A stretch of DNA of 64,000 nucleotides. Origin: Gemmatimonadota bacterium (GTDB taxonomy: Bacteria; Gemmatimonadota; Gemmatimonadetes; Gemmatimonadales; Gemmatimonadaceae). Positions within the stretch are counted from its first letter, which is position 1. Each line of letters opens with the position of its first letter. Below the pieces are notes generated by a model. It worked only from the letters and a program-made list of their open reading frames with translations, searched no databases and had not been told where the DNA came from. Positions 15,735 through 24,097 of this stretch are shown here, one piece after another. Where the stretch lies: contig BJHH01000001.1 in assembly GCA_014192065.1 (NCBI GenBank), positions 496,001 through 560,000 of the forward strand, given 5' to 3'. The position numbers and the translations under genes were made by a program.

Positions 15735-17009
15735 ATGAAGTCGCTCGCGATCATCGGCACGGGCATTGCCGGCCTCGGCGCCGCCCACTTCCTGCACGAC
15801 CGGTTCGACCTCACGGTCTTCGAGCAGGGCGACTACGCCGGCGGGCACACGAACACGATCACGGTGGACGAGCAGGGACGACCGGTGCCGATCGACACGG
15901 GGTTCATGGTGTTTAACCATGTCACCTACCCAAATCTCACGCGGTTCTTCCGTGAACTGGACGTGGCGACGAAGCCCACCGAGATGTCGTTCAGCGTGCA
16001 GCACGCGCCGAGCGGGCTCGAGTACAACGGCAGCAGCCTGAGTCAGCTCTTCGGGCAGAGGCGCAACCTGCTGAGTCCGCGCCACTGGCGCATGCTGATG
16101 GCCATCAACCGGTTCAACGACGAGGCCGTGCCGGCGCTCGACGACCCGCGCTGGGCCGGCCATTCGCTCGGCGAGTATGTCGCCGAACGCGGCTACGGCG
16201 ACGACATGCTGCTTCGCTACCTCGTGCCGATGAGCGGCTCGGTCTGGAGCGCGACGCCCGATAGGATGCTCGATTTTCCGGCGATGACGGTGCTCCGCTT
16301 CTGGCACAACCACGGCTTCCTCGGTATGCGGACGCAGCATCCGTGGTGGACGGTGGTGAACGGTGCCCAGTCGTACGTCACGAAGATGACCGCGCCATTT
16401 CGGGATCGCATCGAGCTGCGCAACCGCGCGGTACGGGTGGAGCGGCGTGGCGCGCGGGTGCTCGTTACCACCCATCAGGGCGCAATTCGCGGATTCGACA
16501 AGGTGATTCTCGCCTGTCATGCCGACGAGGCGCTCGCGCTGCTCGCCGATCCGACCGACACCGAGCGACGGCTGCTGGCGCCGTTCAAGTATCAGCCCAA
16601 CACGGCGACGCTCCATACCGATCCGTCGTTCATGCCGCGCACGCGCCGCTGCTGGGCGAGCTGGAACTACCGGATCGACCAGTCGGCGGCCGGCAGCGAG
16701 AAGCCGACCATTCACTACTGGATGAACAGCCTGCAGGGCGTGTCTGAGCGCGAGCACTACTTCGTTTCGCTCAACTGCGATGATCGGATCGCTCCGGAGC
16801 GGGTGATCCGGCGGATCGAGTACGCGCATCCCCTGTTCGACCGTGCCGCCGTGGCCGCGCAGGCCGAACTGCCCGCGCTCAACGCCATCGGGCAGGACCA
16901 GACGACGTACTACGCCGGCGCCTGGTTCAAGTACGGATTCCACGAGGACGGATTCACGAGCGGGCTCGACTGCGCGCGCGCGGTCACCGGTGAGGCGATC
17001 TGGTCATGA
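15735..17009 (+). CDS. FAD-dependent amine-oxidase-like oxidoreductase
   Basis: 424 residues. A dinucleotide-binding motif GTGIAG (8-13) within LAIIGTGIAGLGAAHFL, an acidic residue at the end of strand 2 (VFEQ) and GGHTNTI mark an FAD-binding protein of the flavin-containing amine oxidase or desaturase group. Proteins of this type are regularly followed by DUF1365 and CFA-synthase genes, exactly as here. In alphaproteobacterial singlet-oxygen regulons a related flavin enzyme takes part in making modified (furan or cyclopropane) fatty acids. I therefore infer a role in fatty-acyl chain oxidation or desaturation rather than amine oxidation. Its stop overlaps the DUF1365 start. Confidence 0.85.
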   Translation: MKSLAIIGTGIAGLGAAHFLHDRFDLTVFEQGDYAGGHTNTITVDEQGRPVPIDTGFMVFNHVTYPNLTRFFRELDVATKPTEMSFSVQHAPSGLEYNGSSLSQLFGQRRNLLSPRHWRMLMAINRFNDEAVPALDDPRWAGHSLGEYVAERGYGDDMLLRYLVPMSGSVWSATPDRMLDFPAMTVLRFWHNHGFLGMRTQHPWWTVVNGAQSYVTKMTAPFRDRIELRNRAVRVERRGARVLVTTHQGAIRGFDKVILACHADEALALLADPTDTERRLLAPFKYQPNTATLHTDPSFMPRTRRCWASWNYRIDQSAAGSEKPTIHYWMNSLQGVSEREHYFVSLNCDDRIAPERVIRRIEYAHPLFDRAAVAAQAELPALNAIGQDQTTYYAGAWFKYGFHEDGFTSGLDCARAVTGEAIWS

Positions 17010-17809
17010 ACTCCGGCCTGTACGAATGCCGCGTGATGCATCACCGGCTGGCGCCGAAGGTGCACCACTTTCGCTACGGCATCTTCATGTTCGCGCTCGA
17101 CCTCGATGAAATCGACGTGGTTGCCGCGCGCATCCCGTTCTTCAGCCGGAACGCCGCAAACGCCTACGCCTTTCGCGACCGCGACCATCTCACGTTGCCG
17201 GGCCTCGAGTCCGCAGGCATCAAGGCGAACGTTGTGGCCTGGCTCGCGCAGCAGGGCGTCGCCTTCCCGGCGAACGGTCGGATCATGCTCGTGACGCTGC
17301 CGCGCGTGTTCGGCTACGTATTCAACCCGGTGTCGTTCTACTACTGCTTCGACGCGACGGGCGAACCGCTCTGCGCGATCGCCGAGGTGGGGAACACCTT
17401 CGGCGAGATGAAGCCGTACCTCATCAACGCACGCGCGCCGGATGGCGTCTTTCGCCGCCTGACGCCGAAGCAGTTCTACGTGTCGCCGTTCTTCGCGCTG
17501 AATCTCACGTTCGACTTCAGGCTGCGCGTTCCGGATGAACGGCTCGACATCCACATTGATGATCACGACGGCGACGAACGGGTACTGCTCACGTCGCTCA
17601 CCGGCCACCGCGCGCCGCTGACTGCCGCGCGCCTGGCCTGGTTCACTCTGAAGTACCCGATGGTCACGCTCAAGGTGATCAGCCTCATCCACGCGCACGC
17701 CGTGGCGCTCTGGTTCAAGCGTGTGCCGTGGCACCGCAAGTCAGACAACGTCGCCCATCAGCGCGGCGTCCTTAAACCCCACGCGTCGCTCGCAAGGAAA
17801 ACGTCATGA
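17006..17809 (+). CDS. DUF1365 family protein
   Basis: 267 residues opening NSGLYECRVMHHRLAPKVHHFRYGIFMFALDLDEI, the standard DUF1365 start. It also has GRIMLVTLPRVFGYVFNPVSFYYCFD and a hydrophobic segment near the C-terminus. The family has no proven chemistry. Its gene almost always lies between a flavin oxidoreductase and a CFA-synthase-like methyltransferase, as here. Four-base overlaps on both sides show tight coupling. A role in acyl-chain modification is inferred from context only. Confidence 0.92.
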   Translation: MNSGLYECRVMHHRLAPKVHHFRYGIFMFALDLDEIDVVAARIPFFSRNAANAYAFRDRDHLTLPGLESAGIKANVVAWLAQQGVAFPANGRIMLVTLPRVFGYVFNPVSFYYCFDATGEPLCAIAEVGNTFGEMKPYLINARAPDGVFRRLTPKQFYVSPFFALNLTFDFRLRVPDERLDIHIDDHDGDERVLLTSLTGHRAPLTAARLAWFTLKYPMVTLKVISLIHAHAVALWFKRVPWHRKSDNVAHQRGVLKPHASLARKTS

Positions 17810-19077
17810 CCGACAGCACCGCACGATCCGGGATCAACGCCCACACCGGCGGCGCGGCCCACGGCCTCTACGAGCGACTGGTGGTCGCCGCGCTCGGCGA
17901 GATGACGGCCGGGTGCCTGTACCTCGACCTGCCGAACGGCGAAAGGAAAATCATCGGCACCCCGGGCGCCGAGGTCAGCGCGCTGATCCGCGTCCGCGAC
18001 GCCGCGTTCTTTAGAAAGTGCGTTCTGTTCGGCGACGTCGGCTTCGGCGAGAGCTATGTTGACGGCGACTGGGACACGGACAGCATCGAACGCGTGATCG
18101 CGTGGGCCGTGCTGAATGTCGAGCACTCGCCGACGATGTCGGGGTCCAAGGCGAAGCACTTCGCTCTCAACCTGCTCAAATGGTACAACCGCGCTCTCCA
18201 CCGGCTGCGCCCGAACAGCCTGGAGACGAGCCGGCGCAACATCGCGGAGCACTATGACCTCGGCAACGACTTCTATCGTCTCTGGCTCGACAACACGATG
18301 ACCTACTCGAGCGCCTACTTCACCGAGCCGGGGCAGTCGCTCGAGTCGGCGCAGGTCGCCAAGTATGACGCGCTCTGCCGCAAGCTGCAGCTGCGGGCGG
18401 ACGATCAGGTACTGGAGATCGGTAGCGGATGGGGCGGCTTCGCGTCGCACGCGGTGCGCACCTACGGCTGCCGTGTCACCGCCGTCACGATCTCCGAGGC
18501 GCAGTTGGCGTACGCGCGCGAGCGGTTCGCGCGCGAAGGGATCGCCGACCGTGCCGAAGTCCGGCTGGCCGATTACCGCACGCTCACCGGCTTGTATGAC
18601 AAGATCGTGTCGATCGAGATGATGGAGGCGATCGGCGACCGGTACCTCGAAACCTACTTCGCCAAGATCCACGATCTACTCAAGCCCGGCGGCCTCGTGG
18701 CGGTGCAATACATCACGGTTCCCGACTCGCGCCACGCGGAGCTGAAGCGCGGTGTGGACTGGATCCAGAAGCACATCTTCCCCGGATCACTGCTCCTCAG
18801 CGTGGGGCGCGTGAACCAGGCCATCAATCGGACGGGCGACCTCTTCCTGCACGATCTCGAGGACCTTGGCGCCAGCTACGCGAGGACGCTGCACGCTTGG
18901 TGGGAGCGCTTCAATGGCCGCGTCGCCGACGTGCGCGCCCTCGGTTTTGATGCCAGATTCGTTCGCAAGTGGAACTACTACCTCCAGTACTGCGAAGCGG
19001 CGTTCGCCAGCCGGAACATCAGCGTCGTGCAGGCCGTGTACACGCGGCCGAACAACCGCGCGCTGCATCGTGCGTGA
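17806..19077 (+). CDS. Cyclopropane-fatty-acyl-phospholipid synthase-like methyltransferase
   Basis: 423 residues. The C-terminal two thirds carry the CFA-synthase signature: HYDLGNDFYRLWLDNTMTYSSAYF, SAM-binding IGSGWGG (205-211), VTAVTISEAQLAYARERF, SIEMMEAIG and VQYITVPDSR. The N-terminal 120 residues match the small lipid-binding domain of this family. It should transfer a methyl or methylene group from SAM to unsaturated acyl chains in membrane phospholipids. With a desaturase and flavin enzyme in the same operon, the product may be a cyclopropane, methyl-branched or furan fatty acid; sequence alone cannot decide. Its start overlaps DUF1365, and the next gene follows after 10 bases. Confidence 0.92.
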   Translation: MTDSTARSGINAHTGGAAHGLYERLVVAALGEMTAGCLYLDLPNGERKIIGTPGAEVSALIRVRDAAFFRKCVLFGDVGFGESYVDGDWDTDSIERVIAWAVLNVEHSPTMSGSKAKHFALNLLKWYNRALHRLRPNSLETSRRNIAEHYDLGNDFYRLWLDNTMTYSSAYFTEPGQSLESAQVAKYDALCRKLQLRADDQVLEIGSGWGGFASHAVRTYGCRVTAVTISEAQLAYARERFAREGIADRAEVRLADYRTLTGLYDKIVSIEMMEAIGDRYLETYFAKIHDLLKPGGLVAVQYITVPDSRHAELKRGVDWIQKHIFPGSLLLSVGRVNQAINRTGDLFLHDLEDLGASYARTLHAWWERFNGRVADVRALGFDARFVRKWNYYLQYCEAAFASRNISVVQAVYTRPNNRALHRA

Positions 19078-19087
19078 AGGAGCGGCG

Positions 19088-19603
19088 GTGAGCGTCCGCG
19101 ACCCGGACCAACCCGCCCGGCCGGCCGGTTCATTCTGGTCGCGGCGCGTCGTCGCCCCCATCGTGCGGCAACTCAAGCAGGGCGTCACGCCGGAGATGGT
19201 CGCGCTCACGGTCGCGCTCGGACTGGTCATCGGCGTCTTTCCGATCCTCGGTTCGACGACATTGCTTTGCGGGATCGCCGCTGCCGCGCTCGGGCTCAAC
19301 CAGCCGATCATTCAGCTCGTCAACTACTTCGCGTATCCGGCGCAGCTGCTCGCGCTCATCCCGTTCTACCGGGCGGGTGAATCGCTTTTCAACCGCCCAC
19401 ACCTGCCACTCTCGATGCCGATGCTCATCGAGCGGTTCCGGGCCGACGTGGGACAGTTCTTCTCCGACTTCGGGATGGTCGCCGTGCGGGGAATCGTGGT
19501 CTGGTGCCTGGTCGCGCCGTTCGTCGCAGCGGCCGTCTACTACCTGACGCGCTCGCCGCTGCGATTGCTCGCCAGCCGCGCGCGCGCGGGACGGACCGCA
19601 TGA
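19088..19603 (+). CDS. DUF2062 membrane protein
   Basis: 171 residues from GTG 19088, chosen because GAAGGAG ends five bases upstream; GTG 19070 would add six residues. The sequence LKQGVTPEMVALTVALGLVIGVFPILGSTTLL, followed by a second hydrophobic pair (NQPIIQLVNYFAYPAQLLALIPFYRAGESLF), is characteristic of DUF2062. The family consists of small inner-membrane proteins of unknown function, often near glycosyltransferase or lipid genes. It is part of the lipid operon, and its stop overlaps the DUF1295 start. A role in membrane lipid handling is an inference. Confidence 0.88.
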   Translation: MSVRDPDQPARPAGSFWSRRVVAPIVRQLKQGVTPEMVALTVALGLVIGVFPILGSTTLLCGIAAAALGLNQPIIQLVNYFAYPAQLLALIPFYRAGESLFNRPHLPLSMPMLIERFRADVGQFFSDFGMVAVRGIVVWCLVAPFVAAAVYYLTRSPLRLLASRARAGRTA

Positions 19604-20373
19604 CGACGCTGCTCGCCGCCGGGCTCGCCATCGCCGTCGCCTATTTCGCGATCGTCTGGGCAATTAGCGTGCGAATCCGGAACTACGGGCTGCTCGACGT
19701 CGCCTTCTCGTATGGCGTGGCGATCCTCGCCCCCATATACGCCTGGTTCGCGCCGGGCGACCCGGTCCGCAAATGGGCGATGACGGCGATCGGCTTGGCG
19801 TGGAGCCTGCGGCTCGGCACCTACATCCTCATCCGCGTGCTGCGGCACCATCCGGCCGAAGACGCGCGGTACCAGACGCTGCGCGCGCGCTGGCCCGGGC
19901 CGCTGCAGTTCCTGGGATTCTTCGAGCTTCAGGCCGTGCTGGTGGTGATCTTCTCGCTGCCATTCCTGCTCACGGCGTTCAATCCTGCGGCGGCGCTCGC
20001 TCCGATCGAACTCATCGGCATGGCAATCGCCTCAGTCGCAGTGCTTGGCGAGGCGATCGCCGACCTGCAAATGCAGGCCTTCAAGCGCCACCCGGCGAGC
20101 CGCGGCCGAGTCTGCGACGTTGGGTTGTGGCGATACTCCCGCCACCCGAACTACTTCTTCGAGTCCCTCGTCTGGGTGGGATTCTTCGTCGCCGCGCTGG
20201 GATCGCCGTGGGGCTGGATCACCGTCGCCTGCCCGGTGCTGATGCTCTACTTCCTCTTCAAGGTCACCGGGATTCCGCTCACCGAAGCATACGCCGTGAA
20301 GAGCAAGGGCGACGCGTACCGCGAGTATCAACGGACGACGAGCGCGTTCGTGCTCTGGTTCCGAAAGGCGTAG
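19600..20373 (+). CDS. DUF1295 membrane oxidoreductase-like protein
   Basis: 257 residues with about six membrane helices. The C-terminal block DVGLWRYSRHPNYFFESLVWVGFF with GIPLTEAYAVKSKGDAYREYQR is the DUF1295/steroid 5-alpha-reductase-like signature, related to isoprenylcysteine methyltransferases. It probably reduces or modifies a lipid using a nucleotide cofactor; the substrate is unknown. It is the last gene of the rightward lipid operon, coupled by ATGA to DUF2062. Its final codons (SAFVLWFRKA) lie in a 32-base sequence duplicated about 1.1 kb downstream. Confidence 0.88.
   Translation: MTTLLAAGLAIAVAYFAIVWAISVRIRNYGLLDVAFSYGVAILAPIYAWFAPGDPVRKWAMTAIGLAWSLRLGTYILIRVLRHHPAEDARYQTLRARWPGPLQFLGFFELQAVLVVIFSLPFLLTAFNPAAALAPIELIGMAIASVAVLGEAIADLQMQAFKRHPASRGRVCDVGLWRYSRHPNYFFESLVWVGFFVAALGSPWGWITVACPVLMLYFLFKVTGIPLTEAYAVKSKGDAYREYQRTTSAFVLWFRKA
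20340..20371. repeat. Direct repeat A, copy 1 (3' end of DUF1295)
   Basis: 32 bases matching 21424-21455 at 30 positions, the first 22 being identical. This copy encodes the C-terminus of DUF1295. Confidence 0.8.
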
Positions 20374-20396
20374 CCCGTCACTCGTCCGTTCCGGCC
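20374..20396. repeat. Direct repeat B, copy 1
   Basis: 23 bases matching 21568-21590 with one mismatch. This copy is non-coding and directly follows the DUF1295 stop; the other copy is inside the DUF5916 gene. Confidence 0.8.
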
Positions 20397-20449
20397 CAAG
20401 CAGTAACTCGCCGGTGAACGGGTGATGCGTGCGATGGTGCGCCGTGTCG

Positions 20450-21364
20450 CTAGCGAAACTTCCACGTGAGTCCGAGCCACGGTACGCCCGGCACGATGCC
20501 CTCCTCGCCGAGGATCGTCACGAATCCGACGTCCCACGCCGTCCGTTCGCCAACGGAGCGAATGCCGTAGGATACGAGTGGGCGATTCGTGTTGGGGAAG
20601 AGCCAGTTCTCGCTCACAAAGGACCATCCACGCGAGAGCCGCTTCGTGACGCCGAGCATCGCCATCGGTGAATCGGCCATCCGCCCGCCCGCGAAGCCAT
20701 AGCCGCCGCCCAACGTCAGGCTCGCGTCGGGGGTTCCCCAAGTGGCCACGCCGTACGCGATGCCGAACGTATTGTTGCTTGCATTGTCGAAGAACGGCGC
20801 GACGCCAATAAAAGCGCCTGCCGCGATGTTGAGCCGTTCCGATTGCTCGATCGCGTACTTCGGCGAGATGAAATAGATGTTGTTCTTGATAAAGTCGCCG
20901 GACGGGATCATCGTCATCGCGCCACCGAGCGTGAACCGGTCGGTAATCCCCACATGGGCGTCGCTGAGGAAGATCCAGTGGTTTGAGTAGTAACCCTCCC
21001 CTTTGGCGAGCGTACGGCCTGTGGGGGCGAAGAAGAGCCGGGTCGCATTGGGATCGTCGGCCCAGTAGCGGCCGTTGCGAATGGAGCTACTAGGGACGGT
21101 GCGCACCGAGGTGACATCGGCGCGGCGCAACGTGATCCGCCCTGACAGCGACTCGAACCGCGCCGAGTCGCCCCACGACTCGGTGATCCGCCCCACCAGC
21201 GTGGACCCATCGCGCAGTTGCACGATCTGGCGCGTGTTGGAATCGCCCGGAGGGGGGAGCGCCGTGCGGAGCGGATCTTGTGCAGACGTCGTGCAGGGTG
21301 CGAGGCACGCAGCCAGCGCAATCAGAGTGGACAGCGTCCGATGGGTGAATCGCGCGTGTGACAT
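20450..21364 (-). CDS. Secreted barrel-like protein of unknown function
   Basis: 304 residues with a signal peptide (LSTLIALAACLAPCTTSAQ). Residues about 45-95 resemble a small Sm-like or beta-sandwich segment (RQIVQLRDGSTLVGRITESWGDSARFESLSGRITL). The rest alternates short amphipathic strands (GEGYYSNHWIFLSDAHVGITDRFTLGGAMTM, NIAAGAFIGVAPFF, LTLGGGYGFAGGRM) and ends WLGLTWKFR. An aromatic-plus-basic end after amphipathic strands suggests an outer-membrane beta-barrel. No named family was recognised. The gene lies between two copies of short repeats that match the ends of its neighbours, suggesting it arrived by insertion or local duplication. Confidence 0.75.
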   Translation of the reverse strand: MSHARFTHRTLSTLIALAACLAPCTTSAQDPLRTALPPPGDSNTRQIVQLRDGSTLVGRITESWGDSARFESLSGRITLRRADVTSVRTVPSSSIRNGRYWADDPNATRLFFAPTGRTLAKGEGYYSNHWIFLSDAHVGITDRFTLGGAMTMIPSGDFIKNNIYFISPKYAIEQSERLNIAAGAFIGVAPFFDNASNNTFGIAYGVATWGTPDASLTLGGGYGFAGGRMADSPMAMLGVTKRLSRGWSFVSENWLFPNTNRPLVSYGIRSVGERTAWDVGFVTILGEEGIVPGVPWLGLTWKFR

Positions 21365-21423
21365 CCCGGCTCCCGTCTGATGTGAATGGTTCTGATAAGG
21401 TCGCGTAGATCGCGATGATCATT

Positions 21424-21455
21424 GAGCGCGTTCGTGCTCTGGTTCTGAAATGCGT
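21424..21455. repeat. Direct repeat A, copy 2
   Basis: A non-coding copy of the end of the DUF1295 gene, 30 of 32 bases identical to 20340-20371. Confidence 0.8.
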
Positions 21456-21465
21456 CGCTGGGAAC

Positions 21466-21480
21466 ACCGGACGCTCCGGT
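21466..21480 (-). terminator. Short hairpin downstream of the first DUF5916 gene
   Basis: ACCGGA, loop CGC, TCCGGT. It lies about 50 bases beyond the DUF5916 stop on the minus strand. It has no T tract, so the terminator call is weak. Confidence 0.3.
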
Positions 21481-21528
21481 CGTGCCGCGGCGCACTCTCG
21501 TGCCCAACTCCTGCGCCAAACGTCGGCG

Positions 21529-23964
21529 TTACTGGACTCGCAGCTGGTAGCTGACCTTCACGAACAACCCGTCACTCGTCCGCTCCGGCCGCTCGGCAAT
21601 GGAGAATGGGTCGGTCTGTTTGAGGCTCGCGCCGTAGCCGACGTAAATCACACGGCCGGGGCTCGGTAGGATTGCCAGTAGCCAGTCGGCGCGTACGCGG
21701 TTGGTTTCCGTGCGCTCGGAAAGGGTCCAAGTCCCGTTCGCGTTGCGGAGTACGATGCGTTGCTCGGTTGCCGGATCACGCAGCGCATCACGCAGGCGGT
21801 TCTCGTACTGGCCGACGAACCGGAAGAGAATGGCGCGCGTCAGCTGGTACTCGACGCGGATGCGCGGGATGTTCGTGATGGTCGTCGCGCGGCTGTCGCG
21901 CGCGCGCACGAACTCCTGGTGGAGCATCGTCGCGGTCATCCGAATCTGCGGCGTCGGTCGGAAGTCGAGGGTGGCGCTCACGTCGAGCCGCTGGGCCTGG
22001 GCGGCCTCGAGGTACTCGGCGTCGCTGCCGTACGTCGTGTGGATGTTCGCCGCCCATTTTTGGAACTGCGGCGTCTGGATCCGTGCCTGCCACTGCAGCG
22101 AGGTCACGCGGCCGCCGGGCGTGTATTTGACCGTGTCGCTGCGGAGGCCATTGGGCCGCAGGCGGTAATGGTTGAGGTAGGCGTCCGGGTCGAACTGGTC
22201 GGTCGTGAGCGCGGGCGTCACGCTCACGCTCCATCCGCCGCGCAGCGAAGCGGTCGTCGAGAGCGATATCCGTGCTTCTCGGGCCGAACTGCCATCGAAG
22301 AACCCGCCGTACGTCCAGAGGGACTGTCCGCTGAGGTACCACATCATCTGCTCGACCGCCGACCCGCTACCGCCGAACCAGCTGTACCGCTGGTTGAGGT
22401 TGGTCTCGACGATGTTGTTGCGGCTCACAAACCCAGCTTGCGATCCGAACTCTTCGGAGAGGGCGCGGATCGAGTTACGGAATCCATAGTTGCGTCCCGA
22501 CCGGTCGAAACTCGACTCCCAGAGGCGGCCGACCCGCGAACCGTTGCCAGAGTCGGTCACACTGCCCCCGTACTGGAACGCGGTGTTGTACACGCGGCCG
22601 AACACGAACCGCCCGTCCAGCGCGGCAACGCGATTCGTACGGCGACCTTCTTCGCGGTCGGTCAGTACGAACCCCAGTGTGGACTGTGAGCCGAGATCGC
22701 GCCGAATGCGCACGATGTTGAACAGCGGGTTGTCGGTTCCCGTGATGCTGTATTCTTTGCCGTCCATCGCCGACAGCACGGCGACGTCGGTGGATCCGAA
22801 CTTCCCGATCAGTTTTGCCGCCCCGACGGGACGCACGATGTTCCGCGTGTACACCAGCTGGCTCGGCGCGTCGAAATTCTCGCCGCCTTCGACGAAGAAC
22901 GGTCGCAATTCGGGGAAGAAGAGGGCGAACCGGACGTCGCCGGGCAGCTGTCCGGCATCGGCTTCGACCTGCGAGAAGTCGGGCCGCATCGTCCCGTTGA
23001 GCGTCACGTTGGGACGCAGGCCCCATCGTATATCCCCGCCGAACTGCTGTGTCGTGGTGTAGCGGTAATCCGTGGTGTTCGCGATCGTCGTTGGCGCGCC
23101 GCCGGTGAGCGAAGTGGCTACCGGGGTGACGTCGAGCACGAGTCCGCGATCGAGATCATGAAGGGCAGTGAGCCGGCCGGACTGCAGGAGCATCGACGAG
23201 TTGCCCTTCCGCATCGGCGCCCAAGTATCCTGAAAGTTGTTGCGTTGTGTCGTGCGCGCGAGGTTGATGCCCCAGGTGTCGACGCCAGGGTCGAACCGCA
23301 GTGCCTTGAACGGGATTCTGACCTCGACGGTGTACCCGTCGTCGGCCATCACGCCCCTTGACTCCCAGATCATGTCCTGGCTGAGGTCCGCGTTGTTGAG
23401 GCCCATCCGCGAAAATCCGCCGCCCCCGCCTCCGCCGCCCCCTCCGCCGCCCCCACCGCCGCCGCCCATCATCATCATCATTCGGCCGCCGCCGCCCTCG
23501 CTGCGCACGCCATCGCTCTGGATGCCGAGCGGGTTCACGGCAAAGACGAAGGCGCGGCGATTGTCGTTGAAGGTGTCGAGGATGATCTGTACGTGATCGT
23601 CATTCGTGATTTTGTCGCGGTCGGCAAGCGAGCCGCGTACGGTGCCGGGCGGTGCCCAGGCGCGAATGCCAAAGTAGATGGCGTCGCTGCCGTACCAGAC
23701 GAGCACGTTGGTGGAGTCCTGCGCCGGATGTCCGTCGAGGGGGTTGAACTGGGAGAAGCCGCGGAGCAGTGCGGCGCTCGCCCATTGGGGCTCGTCGAGC
23801 TTCCCGTCCACGACCGCTCGCCCTGCCAGCCGTGGTGTGGCGACGCGCGTCTCATTCGCGACGCCTGAATAGACGGCCTGCGCATCGACTCGCCCGCGCG
23901 GTGCATCCTGAGGCAGCAGCCCGGGCACATTGGCTTGGACCGCGAACAATAATGGAAGAAGCAT
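21529..23964 (-). CDS. DUF5916 outer-membrane protein with CBM9-like N-terminal domain (copy 1)
   Basis: 811 residues with an export signal (LLPLLFAVQANVPGL). The N-terminal region (about 45-220; VDGKLDEPQWASAALLRGFSQFNP, DAIYFGIRAW, IILDTFNDNRRAFVFAVNPLGIQSDG) is the carbohydrate-binding family 9-like domain. The remaining approximately 570 residues match DUF5916 (FFPELRPFFVEGGENFDAP) and are rich in amphipathic strands, as in an outer-membrane barrel. A run of five Met and seventeen Gly is encoded by triplet repeats at 23416-23481. Such proteins are common in Gemmatimonadota and Bacteroidota and often lie beside secreted peptidases and amidohydrolases; uptake or surface binding is suspected but unproven. 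Repeat B copy 2 lies inside its C-terminal codons. Confidence 0.88.
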   Translation of the reverse strand: MLLPLLFAVQANVPGLLPQDAPRGRVDAQAVYSGVANETRVATPRLAGRAVVDGKLDEPQWASAALLRGFSQFNPLDGHPAQDSTNVLVWYGSDAIYFGIRAWAPPGTVRGSLADRDKITNDDHVQIILDTFNDNRRAFVFAVNPLGIQSDGVRSEGGGGRMMMMMGGGGGGGGGGGGGGGGGFSRMGLNNADLSQDMIWESRGVMADDGYTVEVRIPFKALRFDPGVDTWGINLARTTQRNNFQDTWAPMRKGNSSMLLQSGRLTALHDLDRGLVLDVTPVATSLTGGAPTTIANTTDYRYTTTQQFGGDIRWGLRPNVTLNGTMRPDFSQVEADAGQLPGDVRFALFFPELRPFFVEGGENFDAPSQLVYTRNIVRPVGAAKLIGKFGSTDVAVLSAMDGKEYSITGTDNPLFNIVRIRRDLGSQSTLGFVLTDREEGRRTNRVAALDGRFVFGRVYNTAFQYGGSVTDSGNGSRVGRLWESSFDRSGRNYGFRNSIRALSEEFGSQAGFVSRNNIVETNLNQRYSWFGGSGSAVEQMMWYLSGQSLWTYGGFFDGSSAREARISLSTTASLRGGWSVSVTPALTTDQFDPDAYLNHYRLRPNGLRSDTVKYTPGGRVTSLQWQARIQTPQFQKWAANIHTTYGSDAEYLEAAQAQRLDVSATLDFRPTPQIRMTATMLHQEFVRARDSRATTITNIPRIRVEYQLTRAILFRFVGQYENRLRDALRDPATEQRIVLRNANGTWTLSERTETNRVRADWLLAILPSPGRVIYVGYGASLKQTDPFSIAERPERTSDGLFVKVSYQLRVQ
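21568..21590. repeat. Direct repeat B, copy 2 (inside DUF5916 gene)
   Basis: On the minus strand this copy encodes part of RPERTSDG near the C-terminus of the DUF5916 protein. It matches 20374-20396 at 22 of 23 bases. Confidence 0.8.
23416..23481 (-). repeat. Triplet microsatellite encoding Gly17 and Met5
   Basis: Seventeen consecutive Gly codons (23416-23466) adjoin five ATG codons (23467-23481, read on the minus strand). Changes in copy number would keep the frame, so it can vary protein length without disrupting the gene. Confidence 0.9.
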
Positions 23965-24097
23965 CGGTGTTGGTTGGAGTACGAACTCTCAAACTGCACC
24001 GTAAACATACGCGCCGGCCACCTCAGGGGTTGACGGCGGACCGCCGCACCGGCAACCTGAATATCGGCTGGATGAACTGGTCAATTCGGAGGCGTGT

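Noticed and set aside
14742-16943. A 733-codon open frame on the minus strand.
   Set aside because: It lies opposite the desaturase and flavin-oxidoreductase genes, which have clear motifs. Long antisense frames are common at this GC content.
23416-23481. Frame-shifting phase-variation tract.
   Set aside because: Repeat units are triplets, so changes keep the frame.
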